Assembly: GCA_965153355.1 (NCBI GenBank)
Contig: OZ231127.1
Location: 8,060,001 to 8,124,000, forward strand
Source of the DNA: Flaccisagitta enflata
Taxonomy: Eukaryota; Chaetognatha; Sagittoidea; Aphragmophora
Reading direction: 5' to 3'
Length of the DNA stretch: 64,000 bases
Positions 29,706-40,734 of the stretch are shown in pieces. Position numbers and translations under genes: made by a program. Position 1 is the stretch's first letter. Every line of letters begins with the position of its first letter. The notes below the pieces were generated by a model. The model searched no databases, was not told the origin of the DNA, and saw nothing but the letters and a program-made list of their open reading frames with translations.

Positions 29706-30049
29706 ACAGTTATTAGTCCTGGCTGCTAAAGGAATAAAAATAAAGTCATCGGCGATTCTGCAGCAAAGCCTGAAAATTTGCATACAGGGTCAGTTTTTGA
29801 TGCTGAACAAGACTAGGATCGGTGCATGTCTGAATCTTTTATGGACCTACCTAAAAAATGCATTTTTTCTCAAAAAAAATTTTCAAAATAGCGCCAACGC
29901 CAAACCGTTCAACAGATCATCATAAAAATTTAGTTGAAGCAAAATATAGGTTTTTTTTACTTCCATACCAAATTTTATCAAAATCCGTTCACAAGAAGCG
30001 GAGTTATGGCTGTTTAAAGTCTGGGTACGTTTTTCAAAAAAACGCTATA

Positions 30050-30360
30050 CAGTCAGTGGACATAACACTATAGGTATATATGTCATACGGTTGATTTTGA
30101 AACAATATACTGATAATAAATAAAATGTTGTATACAACAACTAGCTGTTGAAAATACACCCGGCTGTAATATTACAAAATTGTAGAATTACAGCTGGCTG
30201 TAATTCTTACAACCAGTTGTTGCGTACAACATTTTGTTTGTTACAGCCGGCTGTAATTTGAGCAACTGGTTGTTGCATACAGTATTTTGTTTGTGAGCAG
30301 TATTTTGAATCAAAGCCAACGGTATGATATATATACCTATAGTGTTTTGTCCACTGACTG
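30050..30360. mobile_element. TA-flanked MITE, 311 bp, with CAGTCAGTGGACA ends
   Basis: Ends CAGTCAGTGGACA and TGTCCACTGACTG are inverted, with further pairing over ACACTATAGGTATATAT. TA flanks both ends (30048-30049, 30361-30362). The right arm of the foldback shows the site without insertion (CCAAATATAGCG). Inside are several near-palindromes around CAGCCGGCTGTAA. No ORF. Confidence 0.88.
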
Positions 30361-31545
30361 TATATTTGGTTTTTGGCCAAAAAAATTGAAAAAATCATTT
30401 TTAGACCCCCAAATTTTGCATGGATATTACTTTGAACATTTGGCACCTACTAAAAAAAACGGATCAAAAAAATATTCAGTTTTGCTCCCGTTATGGCTAA
30501 AAAACCAAAAAACTGGATATCAAAATCTACACCCAATTTTCAAAAAAAGCTAATTTTGTAAAGATAGCCTAATTTTTGATGCCAGCTCCAGGAATCAGTC
30601 CTCCATAGGTATAATTACTTGACTGCAAAGTTTTGCAATGGTCCAAAAACAGAAAAACACAAAAAAACGGTTTAAAGTCTGAAAATTAGGCGCCCAAAAT
30701 TTTGCATTTTTGGATACCTTTGGACATTCGGCACCGCTACGGCCAAACCCTTTGAGCTAGTTGCCCCAAATTTTGCACACAAGTTGCCAAGCACCTGGGG
30801 CATCTTCATGCAAAATTTTAGGCCATGTGGCCAAGTTTAGGTTACATTTTTTGGCTAAAAATCCCTAAAAAACGCCCAAAAAATCCAAAAAAAACTGGTT
30901 TTTTAGCCATATAGGCGAAATTATGTGTCTCACTATCATTAAATTTTGCATTGATGGACTTGACCTCAACATGTACCTGCATGAAAAATTTCGTTGGCTT
31001 GTGATGAACCGTTTTCTCTAAATTCAACTTTGAATTTTTTCAAAATTTTGCATTTTCATTTTTGAAATACATTTCTAGTTTTTCCAACCAAGATAGAGTG
31101 TATTTTGATGCACACTATGAGAATTTATTCTTCATAAGCGTATTCACTTGGGTGCAAAATTTTACAATGGTCCGATAACACCAAAAACCTAAAATCACTG
31201 CTCAAAATCATGATATTAGGGGTACAAAATTTTGCATTTTTGGACATCTTAGGACACTTTGGCTCGCTACAGCCAAACGCCTTGAGTTAGTGGCCCAAAA
31301 TTTTGCACACAGCTTGCCAAGCACTAGGGCCATCTTTTTGCAAAATTTCAGCTTATACCTCAAATGCTGAGAAGGATTTTTGGCCTAAAAATCCCCAAAA
31401 AAGGCCCAAAAAATGCAAAAAAATGGTTTTTTAGCCATATAGGCCAAACAATGTGTCACACTATCATAAAATTTTGCATGCCTGGACTTGACCTCAATAT
31501 GTACCTGCACGAAAAATTTCATTGGCCTGTGATAAACCAATTTTT

Positions 31546-32117
31546 TCAAAATTCAATTTTGAATTTGTTTGAAAAATTTTGCATTTTTCATCAATTTCAT
31601 TTTTTGATAAAGATAGGGTGCACATTGATACAGGCTTTGAAAATCTATTCTCCATGAGCAAATTCATTGAGATGGAAATTTTTTTAAAGGTCCAATGGCT
31701 CTGCAAATCTAAATTACTGCTCAACATGAAATTAGGGGTCCAAAATTTTGCATTTTTTAATATTTTAAGACATTTGGTCTTGCTATGGCCAAGCGCTTTG
31801 GGCCAGTGGCCCCAAATTTTGCACACAAGTTACCAAGCACCAGGTGCATCTTTTTGCAAAATTTGTATCCATAAATCAAAGGCTATTGAAGTTTTTTAGC
31901 CTAGAAATGCCTAACAATGTCCGTTAAATGCAGAAAATGTGTTTTTTTTTCTATATCTGCCAATCTATTTGTCTCTTTATCAAAAGATTTTACATGTGTG
32001 GAATTTATGAATTCTGTATGACAAATTTTATTTGCCCAAGATAAGCCATTTTTCCACAATCTAGTTTTTAGTTTGTTTTTTTTTTTTTGAAAATTTTGCA
32101 TCGTTTTTCAAAATACA
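31546..32117 (+). repeat. Uninterrupted copy of the host repeat (pre-insertion site)
   Basis: Matches 1-414 and then 28183-28359 without a break. The giant element's target lies at TTCTATATCTGCC (about 31949-31961) and the TRIM target at AATACAGTTATC near 32113. This copy shows what the locus looked like before both insertions. Confidence 0.88.
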
Positions 32118-32939
32118 GTTATCTTGTTTTTTAACAAAGATAGCTTATATTTTGATGCAGGCTTTGAGAATCTATTCCTCAAAAGCATATTTACTTGGCT
32201 GCAAAACTTTACAATGGTCCAATAGCTCATAAGTCATCAGCAAAAATTTGTAATTTTGAACAATTTCCTTTTTTCATTTTCAGTCCCGGCATCTTAAAAA
32301 TAGAAATACTTGCCTCGTTGAGCTCACATTAAAGATTCCATATCAGCATATTGTTCTCTTCCACTAGGACGACGGTTTAAATTTTTCTATTTTTCGTTTA
32401 AGAAAAAACAACACATTAAAAAAAATTGAGATGATCCTAATAGCTAGTGAATAAGGGGGTTATCTAGGCAACGAGTGAAGGAGCTTTTCCCCAATGACTA
32501 CTCAGAGGCATAAAATCAGCTATCCAAAATTTTGCATTTTTGGATATCCTCGGACATATGGTCTTGCTATATTCAAGCATTAGCCTCAAATTTTCTCAAA
32601 AATAAAAATGGTATGTAGTGATTTTTTTAAATGTTGGTTGCAATCAAAACTTGAAGGTTCAAAAAACAGCCTTACTGCTCAAAACCAGCTGCGACGCTCA
32701 AATCCTAGCCTTGAGGCACTAAATCTCAGCCTCAGGGCTCAAATTTCAGTGGGCATACTCAATAGACAGATGAGCTATGTAAGACAAAAAAAATCATGGT
32801 AATTCTTACAATTGTTGGTTGCTATCAAATCTTGAAACGCTTTCCCTGAGGTTCAAATCCAATCCTATTTTCTACCAACTCTCACAAAATGAAAAGCGTG
32901 AAAATAACTTGAAATGACTTGAAATGACTTAAAATGATG

Positions 32940-33120
32940 TAAAATGACAAAAAAAATGAGTGTTACCGATGGACAGACAGACAGACCGATGGACAGAGCG
33001 GGTCTTAGTCGCCTGCACGCGACTAAAAATGCAAAATTTTTAGTCATGTGCACGCGACTCTACACCCCAATTTGTCTGTCCGTCGGTTGGTCGGTCTGTT
33101 GGTCTGTCGGTCACACTTTT
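32940..33120. repeat. Head-to-head pair of SINE-like hairpin ends
   Basis: Contains GACAGACAGACCGATGGACA, then TAGTCGC...GCGACTAAAAAT, and the inverted set ending in GGTTGGTCGGTCTGTTGG. It resembles ends found at 55755, 57220 and 61452. Confidence 0.5.
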
Positions 33121-35269
33121 ACTTTTTTTATCAATTTTATTTTTTTGAGTGATTTTAAGTCATTCTAGGGTATATTAAGTCATTCCAAGTCATTCTAAGG
33201 CATTCTAAGTCAATCTGTAAGTCTCGCACGTGACCTATAGGTGTTGGCCTTGTTGAAAAAAAATTCAAAATTGAATTTTGAAAAAAATTGGTTTATCACA
33301 GGCCAATGAAATTTTTCATGCAGGTACATATTGAGGTCAAGTCCAGGCATGCAAAATGTCATGATAGTGTGACACATCGTTTGGCCTATATGGCTAAAAA
33401 AACATTTTTTTGCATTTTTTGGGCCTTTTTTGGGGATTTTTAGGCCAAAAATCATTGTCAGCATTTGATGTATAAGCTGAAATTTTGCAAAAAGATGGCC
33501 CTGGTGCTTGGCAAGCTGTGTGCAAAATTATGAAGAATAGATTCTCAAAATGTATATCAAAATACACTCTATCTTGGTTGAAAAAATCAGAAATGTATTT
33601 CAAAAATGAAAATGCAAAATTTTGAAAAAATTAAAAGCTGAATTTTGAGAAAACGGTTTATCACAGGCCAATGAAATTTTTCATGCAGGTACATATTGAG
33701 GTCAAGTCCAGGCATGCAAAATTTTATGATAGTGTGACACATCGTTTGGCCTATATGGCTAAAAAACCTTTTTTTTGCATTTTTTGGGCCTTTCTTGGGG
33801 ATTTTTAGGCCAAAAATCATTCTCAGCATTTGAGGTATAAGCTGAAATTTTGCAAAAAGATGGCCCTAGTGCTTGGCAAGCTGTGTGCAAAATTTTGGGC
33901 CACTAACTCAAGGCGTTTGGCTGTAGCGAGCCAAAGTGTCCTAAGATGTCCAAAAATGCAAAATTTTGTACCCCTAATATCATGATTTTGAGCAGTGATT
34001 TTAGGTTTTTGGTGTTATTGGACCATTGTGAAATTTTGCACCCAAGTGAATACGCTTATGAAGAATAAATTCTCATAGTGTGCATCAAAATACACTCTAT
34101 CTTGGTTGGAAAAACTAGAAATGTATTTCAAAAATGAAAATGCAAAATTTTGAAAAAATTCAAAGTTGAATTTAGAGAAAACGGTTCATCACAAGCCAAC
34201 GAAATTTTTCATGCAGGTACATGTTGAGGTCAAGTCCATCAATGCAAAATTTAATGATAGTGAGACACATAGTTTGGCCTATATGGCTAAAAAACCAGTT
34301 TTTTGCATTTTTTGGGCATTTTTTAGGGATTTTTAGCCAAAAAATGTAACCTAAACTTGGCCACATGGCCTAAAATTTTGCATGAAGATGCCCCAGGTGC
34401 TTGGCAACTTGTGTGCAAAATTTGGGGCAATTAGCTCAAAGGGTTTGGCCGTAGCGGTGCCGAATGTCCAAAGGTATCCAAAAATGCAAAATTTTGGGCG
34501 CCTAATTTTCAGACTTTAAACCGTTTTTTTGTGTTTTTCTGTTTTTGGACCATTATAAAACTTTGCAGTCAAGTAATTATGCCTATGGAGGACTGATTCC
34601 TGGAGCTGGCATCAAAAATTAGGCTATTTTTACAAAATTAGCTTTTTTTGAAAATTGGGTGTAGATTTTGATATCCAGTTTTTTGTTTTTTTAGCCATAA
34701 CGGGAGCAAAACTGAATATTTTTTTGATCCGTTTTTTTTAGTAGGTGCCAAATGTTCAAAGTAATATCCATGCAAAATTTGGGGGTCTAAAAATGATTTT
34801 TTCAATTTTTTGACCAAAATCCAAATATAGCGTTTTTTTGAAAAACGTACCCAGACTTTAAACAGCCATAACTCCGCTTCTTGTGAACGGATTTTGATAA
34901 AATTTGGTATGGAAGTAAAAAAAACCTATATTTTGCTTCAACTAAATTTTTATGATGATCCGTTGAACGGTTTGGCGTTGGCGCTATTTTGAAAAAACGT
35001 TTTGAGAAAAAATGCATTTTTTAGGTAGGTCCATAAAAAATTCAGACATGCACCGATCCTAGTCTTGTTCAGCATAAAAAACTGACCCTGTATGCAAATT
35101 TTCAGGCTTTGCTGCAGATTCGCCGATGACTTTATTTTTATTCCTTTAGCAGCCAGGACTGTAACTCAATATCTCATTTTCAAGAAAAACGCCACAATCG
35201 CAAAAACAAAAAAAAGATAAATATAATCATAATTCAATGATTATATTATCACTGTCACGAACTTATTGG

Positions 35270-35378
35270 AAAATGTCTGTATGAGACAGACAGAGAGAGA
35301 GACAGAGAGACAGAGAGAGAGAGACAGAGAGAACGAGACAGAGAGAAAGAGAGAGAGACAGTCAGAGAGAGAGACAGT

Positions 35379-35462
<84 letters not shown>
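35270..35462 (+). repeat. (GA)n microsatellite with GACAGAGA variants
   Basis: Perfect GA from about 35381 to 35462, preceded by 110 bp of GAGAGACA-type units. Confidence 0.95.
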
Positions 35463-35464
<2 letters not shown>

Positions 35465-36631
35465 TTGTACTCAACACCAAAACGATGGCGTTTCAGCCGC
35501 GGTGATTTTTTGGCGCCAGTCCACTGTGGGCTGAGTTGTGCGCTAGGTGGCTCATTGGGGATAGACATAGCATCTTTTCCATCACATTGTTCCTTATGAA
35601 ATAAACAGAGTGAAAAACATTCTTCTGCATACTTTCAGATGCTAAGAAACTATTTATACCTAATATTGACTCATTTCATTGGATTAAAAGCTTTATGAGC
35701 TAAGAGTACAAAAGAAGAGAAATTTGAAAAAATCAAGTGATAATTACTGCTAAACTCTCTTACATTTAGTATCTAAATTTTCTAATGTTTGGACCAAATC
35801 AATAAAATTTTTGTCTTTGTTCAATAAGATTCCTTAATAAGGTGCGCCAAAAAAAATATTTTTTTTGCTCATTTAGCTCATTTTGCTCATTTTTCTTCCA
35901 ATCAAATATAGATTTTTACTTTTATCCATATTATTACTTGTCTATTTTAGGCCAAAAAAATCGCAATTTGTACGGCAAAGGACGGCTTGAGCCATAGCAT
36001 TCTGGATTCAGGACCCCTTGAACTACATTTTGGCATAGGTCGCTCATTGTGCGTCCTTGTGCAATTTTTTTTATTTATAGGCAGTGTTGGCCAAAAGATA
36101 TTCGTTATTCGTTATCTTCGGATATTTGAATTAAATCGTGTTTATCTTCATCTTATCTTTTTTTTATTCTGAGTGGTCGAATAATCATCTTATCTTCATC
36201 TTATCTTTTCATTTTTTGGGAATTATCTTATTCGAAAAACTTTGAATAACTTCGAATAATCATTCTTTTTTCAAAATGGGAAAAATGTCATCAGCTGACT
36301 TTTATTTCCCAGCAATTTTGGAAGAGAATCGCTTGTTTGGCAGTTGCTTAGGGCCATTACAGATAAATGTTCTCACTAGCAATGGTCAAACTAGCAATAT
36401 TTTTACAGAACATAGATCTGTCAGGAGAGGTACAATTAAAACATGATTGGAGCTTCAAGAGTTCACCTTTGAGACTGGGATTTGAGCCTTAAGGCTGGGA
36501 TTGAAGCCTCGAGGCCGGCATTTGAGCCTAAAAGGGGTGGCCATACAAAGGAGAAAACAGGGAAACTTCCCCAATGTATGAAGTGGGGGGGGTCCTACTA
36601 CCAAACCAAGCTCATATAGTACAGTACAGTA
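35463..36631. other. AT-rich noncoding stretch
   Basis: No gene supported. It contains TTCGTTATCTTCGGATATT and TCATCTTATCTTTT words (36100-36260) that look like part of a repeat, and GAGGCTGGGATTTGAGCCT-type words at 36470-36540 shared with other repeats in the window. Confidence 0.5.
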
Positions 36632-36778
36632 CAGTAGGACCCCGCCTCATCGGTCCCATTGGGACTAAAGATTTTTCAACCTTTTAACATTTTTTAACCT
36701 TTAAATGGGACCTCAAAATGTTGACCTGTATTGATGGGGAACCTTTAAAAGCAAGGCTGTTAATGCGGGGTTCCACTG
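36632..36778. mobile_element. Short pogo/Tigger-like MITE, 147 bp
   Basis: Ends CAGTAGGACCCCGCCTCATC and, inverted, CAGTGGAACCCCGCATTAAC. TA precedes the left end; the right flank is AA, probably mutated. No ORF. Assignment rests on terminal sequence and size. Confidence 0.6.
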
Positions 36779-36944
36779 AACCCAGCATAAGAAACTAATC
36801 ATCAAGGATCATTAGTCCAGTCCAGTCCACCATCGAGACAGCATCTCCTGATTTTCCGCGAATTTTTTTCCGTCGAAGGATTAACTCTCTGGTCGGACTT
36901 ACTATTTCTACGTATAACTCATTTGATCTTTCAAAGAATCAGCC

Positions 36945-37720
36945 ATGGAACCGTACACAGTGAATGAAATTCTATGTTTTGTCTCATCGCAATTTGACAA
37001 ACTCAACCGTCAAAATCTTAATTCACTTCTCCTGGAATCCTACTCTAAGGATGAGCTTATCACGGCCAAACAAATACTCGTCAACATCTGTGAAAAATGT
37101 CCCTTATCAGATGCCATCAACGCCTCTAAAAAGAGTCGTATCGGTCAAAACATCGAATCAAAAGTCGTACAAGACATCATTGACATTTGGGAAATTGTCG
37201 TCACCGAGCGTGGGGTTCAACTCCAGACACAATTTGTTGCTGCTGATCCAACTCGTTTGCCGTCAGTTAACGCCGAAAAATATAATTTACAGTTTTTGAT
37301 CACTTCGATTCTCAAACTTCAAGAACAGAACAATGTCCTTCAGTCACAATTAGAATATGTCACCGAATCTGTCACCACGATTCACGATAGACTACCATCT
37401 ATGTTTCACTCTGAATCATCAGAGACGTCATCAGACTTCGACAATCAACGCAAGCGGCGATTGGACGCAACTCTTCCCTCCTTCTTTCCTCGCCAAAGAC
37501 TCGACTCGGCGCCGGCACAACTAGCGCTGGATCCATTGGCGTCGTCAGGCGTCATTCTTCCTTCTTTGGAACCAGTGATTGAACCAGCGGCAAACTCATC
37601 GTCGTCGATCGCGGCGGCGTCGTCTTCTTCGCCGTCAATCTCGGCAGCGCCGTTTTCTTCGCCGTCAATCTTGGCGGCGCCGTTTTCTTTGTCGTCAATA
37701 TCAGCGGCGCCGTTTTCTTC
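36945..37720 (+). pseudogene. LINE-A ORF1, 5' part (interrupted by LINE-B)
   Basis: The ATG context is GCCATGG. The product begins MEPYTVNEILCFVSSQ and has the helical pattern seen in ORF1 of CR1/Daphne-type LINEs, with a coiled-coil-like ILKLQEQNNVLQSQLEYV stretch, then Ser/Ala-rich repeats encoded by TCTTCGTCGTCAAT-type units. The reading frame stops making sense at 37721, where a minus-strand LINE begins. The 776 coding bases continue in the correct phase at 40033, which supports a single original ORF. The role would be RNA-binding of the LINE transcript. Confidence 0.7.
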
Positions 37721-40023
37721 GTTGTTGTTGTTGTTGTGGCCCCAGACAGCAAATGCTGTGTAGAAATCTACGTTCAATTTCAAGGCGGCGGCTCTGGTGG
37801 CGGCGGGGGCTGGGGGGGATCCGGCGGGAAGATTGGGGAGAAAGAAGGGAGAGAATGAAGAAATTCGACGACACTGCAAGGATTTATCCAAAGGTCTTTG
37901 ATGGAAAGGTTCGTGGGCGCAGCCTCACAATTAAAGATGTGACGCACGTTGTGACGACGAAACAAGCACTCTGGACAAATGGCAGACTTAGAGAGGCCAA
38001 TGCGCATAGCGTATTCCCACAGCAGTTTGCAATGACCAGAGCGAAGCTGAGCTAGCGTCGTACGTTGGTGGCGCGTGAGCCGAATTTCGGAAGGCGATAT
38101 TTCCGGCGGTTTCTGATCGAGTAGCGAGTTGTTTGCCAAGTTGCTGATAGTAGAAGCGACCGAGTTAGTGTGGACAGTCTTCAGTGTAGCTTTGTAGGTT
38201 GATGGATCTGTAGTGCCATTGGAGAGATGAGGTGAGACTGCAGCGATGTGTTTTGATCGAAGCGTTTCCTTCTGGCGTCGTGGGCCAGGAGGGGCGGTGA
38301 CGACGGCGTGCGATGGATGCGAAGGGCGCAAAAACGACACCAGCTGTTGGGCGCTCAGCATTTCCAAGTGCTCCTTCACTGGCATGGCCTTTGCTTCCTG
38401 ATGGAGATGATCGACAGGAGTGCTCTTATGACATCCGGTGGCAACCCTCAATGCACTATTTTGGACCTCTTGGAGATGTTTGAAGGACTTGGCAGAAGCA
38501 TTTGGCGACCAGATGGCAGCGGCGTAGTTCATCGTCGGCTCAATATATGTCTTATATGTCTTGAGAAGAGTCTCTTTGGGGCACCCCCAACCGGTTCCAG
38601 CAAGAGCACGCAGGATCCGAAGCTTACTGCGGCAGGAAGCGGCGACATCTTTTGCGTGCTTTCCAAAACAGAAGTGGGTGTCGAAACGGACACCTAGAAT
38701 TTTAGGCGTCTTCTCAAGGGGAACGACTTGGCCGGAGATGAGAACTTGAGGATGAGTGTGTGATTCGCGAGCACGGTCGGGCGTCAGGAGAGTGATGGAT
38801 GATTTTGTAGGAGCGATGACCAACATCTTCCTCGCAGCCCATGCCTCAACAGCATCAATGTCACGCTGCAGTTGCTGCTCCAACTCGGCGACGTCAACAG
38901 CAGATTTAATAATCTGGATGTCGTCAGCATACGACGGAGATGTAACAGGGCAGTCCGACACGAACCAGTTGAAGAGAATAGGCCCAAGGACCGAACCTTG
39001 GGGCACACCGGTTTTGACATTTCTCCACGGCGAAGCCATGCCCTGCCAGATGACACGACACTGACGACCACGAAGATATGTCGCTAGCCAATGAACCAGG
39101 TTCGGATGTAGGTTTGTATCGCAGATGGAATCAAGGAGTAACGAGTGTTGGACGGAGTCGAAGGCTTTCGCGATATCGATGGCGACTACGGCGGTGCGAA
39201 GAGGAGGTTTGGAGGCGTTAAAACCATCGGCGACTTGGTTGACAGTGGGAAGCAGGGCAGTAACGCAGGAGTGTTGGGGGCGGAAGCCGTGTTGGTTAGG
39301 GGAAGGGGGGAGGGAGGGGGTTAGGAGAGGGAGGATAAGACGTTCAAGAATCTTAGAGGCTGGGCAGAGGAGGGAGATGGGACGGTAAGAGGTTGAAAGG
39401 AGGGAATCTTTACCAGGTTTAGGAACAGGAGGGATGTGGGCCTTTTTCCAGATAGCGGGCATTTCAGATCGGGAAACAGATAGGTTAAAAATATGGGTAA
39501 GATAACGAATAGCGAGGGGACCAAAATGTTTGAGATGGACCATGGTAATGGCGTCCGGACCAGCGGCCGTCGACACCTTGGCACGCCCAATGGCATCTTT
39601 AGTATTTTCCTCACTAAACGGAAGAAAGTTTGGATCGATTTTCTTTCCCCGAATCCTACGCAAGACTCGACGTGTAACACGTAGATGTTGGTGCGGGCCG
39701 ACAGAGGAGAACTGCTTATTCCAGTTTTTCACGATCGCTGCACGCTTGGTTTTTGTTTTCCCGCTAAACGTGATGGGTTGGTTTGGCGGCCGAAACTCAC
39801 GCTTGCCTGAGAGACGTCGCACTAGGTTCACAAACTTCGAAGAATTTGTCTGGTAGTTGGAATCCTCCAGCTCCTTGTTGAATTCCTCGTGTACAGCACG
39901 ATTGCTGATATCACGGATTTCCCTTTCCAAAACCGCAATCTCTGGATCCTGTGGATTGGCGGCGCGTAGAGCATCGCGCCGGTCTCTGACGAGGATCGCG
40001 TCCGGCGGAAGATTAGGCACAAA
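37721..40023 (-). mobile_element. LINE-B: 5'-truncated jockey-like LINE inserted in LINE-A ORF1
   Basis: Flanked by the 9-bp duplication GTTTTCTTC (37712-37720; 40024-40032). Its 3' end, at the left, is an (AAC)n tail next to the duplication. The 5' end is at the right within coding sequence, so it is truncated and lacks an endonuclease. Length 2303 bp. Confidence 0.88.
37780..40023 (-). CDS. LINE-B reverse transcriptase (5'-truncated)
   Basis: About 747 codons are open from the truncation point to the stop at 37780. RT signatures in order: SYRPISLLCPASKILERLI, NQHGFRPQHSC, DIAKAFDSVQHSLL, TGVPQGSVLGPILF, SYADDIQII (catalytic Asp pair), then PKILGVRFD. The C-terminal end has CPECLFRRHNVRHIFNC, the Cys/His motif common in jockey-clade LINEs, and a Pro-rich tail. 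No stops or frameshifts occur, so the insertion is young. Reading upstream past 40023 enters antisense LINE-A sequence with poly-Ala and is not part of this protein. Confidence 0.85.
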   Translation of the reverse strand, partial: FVPNLPPDAILVRDRRDALRAANPQDPEIAVLEREIRDISNRAVHEEFNKELEDSNYQTNSSKFVNLVRRLSGKREFRPPNQPITFSGKTKTKRAAIVKNWNKQFSSVGPHQHLRVTRRVLRRIRGKKIDPNFLPFSEENTKDAIGRAKVSTAAGPDAITMVHLKHFGPLAIRYLTHIFNLSVSRSEMPAIWKKAHIPPVPKPGKDSLLSTSYRPISLLCPASKILERLILPLLTPSLPPSPNQHGFRPQHSCVTALLPTVNQVADGFNASKPPLRTAVVAIDIAKAFDSVQHSLLLDSICDTNLHPNLVHWLATYLRGRQCRVIWQGMASPWRNVKTGVPQGSVLGPILFNWFVSDCPVTSPSYADDIQIIKSAVDVAELEQQLQRDIDAVEAWAARKMLVIAPTKSSITLLTPDRARESHTHPQVLISGQVVPLEKTPKILGVRFDTHFCFGKHAKDVAASCRSKLRILRALAGTGWGCPKETLLKTYKTYIEPTMNYAAAIWSPNASAKSFKHLQEVQNSALRVATGCHKSTPVDHLHQEAKAMPVKEHLEMLSAQQLVSFLRPSHPSHAVVTAPPGPRRQKETLRSKHIAAVSPHLSNGTTDPSTYKATLKTVHTNSVASTISNLANNSLLDQKPPEISPSEIRLTRHQRTTLAQLRSGHCKLLWEYAMRIGLSKSAICPECLFRRHNVRHIFNCEAAPTNLSIKDLWINPCSVVEFLHSLPSFSPIFPPDPPQPPPPPEPPP

Positions 40024-40032
40024 GTTTTCTTC

Positions 40033-40732
40033 GTCGTCAATATCGGCGGCGGCGCTCTCTCTACCTACATTCCCGGCGGCGTCAAATTCAAATTCGTTGC
40101 CAATCTCGGTGGCGCCAGTTTCATTGTCAATCTCAACGGCGTCGTTGTTATCAACGTTAACATTCTCAGCGGCGCCGACGGCGCCGGTTTCTTCTGCAGC
40201 TCTAACTGCGGGTATCTTGGCTGCGGCGACGTCTGCAGTGACCACACAGGCGGATTCTGCTGCGGCAGCCGCGGCAGCAGCCGCGGCGGCAGCGGCGCCG
40301 GCAGGAAACAAAAACGCCGCTTCTTTGCCAAAGAATCCAGCCACTCGAAAATCATATACCTCAGCAATCAAATCTCGCGGCCGTCCTGAGCAACCGTTTA
40401 ACTTGGTCAAAGCTCAAGACAAAAGAAAAATTGTTCCAGTGACTGGCCAAGCCGTCAAAAAGAACGACGATCTCTTAGAAGGAGTACCTCCTATTGTTCG
40501 TGATTTCTGGGATATTTCGGTCTCTCGGCTGAGTGAGACAGTCACAGCTGATAAAGTCAGAACTCACCTTCACCAGCACAGATTAGAAGTTCGAGATGTG
40601 TTTATTCTCAAATCAAACATCAAGGGCACAAAAGCTGCCAAAGTGCGGGTTGCCCGTGAGCACAGTGAGCGAGCAAAATCACCTCATATTTGGCCCCAAC
40701 CGGCCAGAAGTCTCACTTGCAAAATTCTTTAA
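40033..40732 (+). pseudogene. LINE-A ORF1, 3' part
   Basis: Continues the interrupted ORF1 in phase: Ala/Ser repeats with a run of about 13 Ala, a basic KNPATRKSYTSAIKSRGR segment, then VRDFWDISVSRLSETVTADKV and LKSNIKGTKAAKVRV, the RRM-like end of CR1-type ORF1. Near 40690 the natural continuation (RPEVSLAKFFKK) is in another frame, so a small indel has broken the last 15 or so residues. A foldback MITE begins directly downstream. Confidence 0.7.
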
Positions 40733-40734
40733 AA

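Larger units (their letters stand above)
29711..35166. repeat. Large foldback (inverted repeat) with arms of about 1.8 kb
   Basis: Left arm starting near AGTCCTGGCTGCTAAAGG (29716) is the reverse complement of the right arm ending near 35160. The arms extend inward to about 31560 and 33250. They contain diverged copies of a block of about 500 bp with TTTTGCACACAAGTTGCCAA and GACCTCAATATGTACCTGC words. The right arm carries an additional partial block, and the left arm has a MITE at 30050-30360. The loop (about 31580-33240) includes the intact copy of the host repeat and a SINE-like pair. No protein-coding gene is seen. Confidence 0.8.

Noticed and set aside
40024-40410. N-terminal extension of the LINE-B RT with poly-Ala
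   Set aside because: It is antisense LINE-A ORF1 beyond the insertion boundary marked by the GTTTTCTTC duplication.
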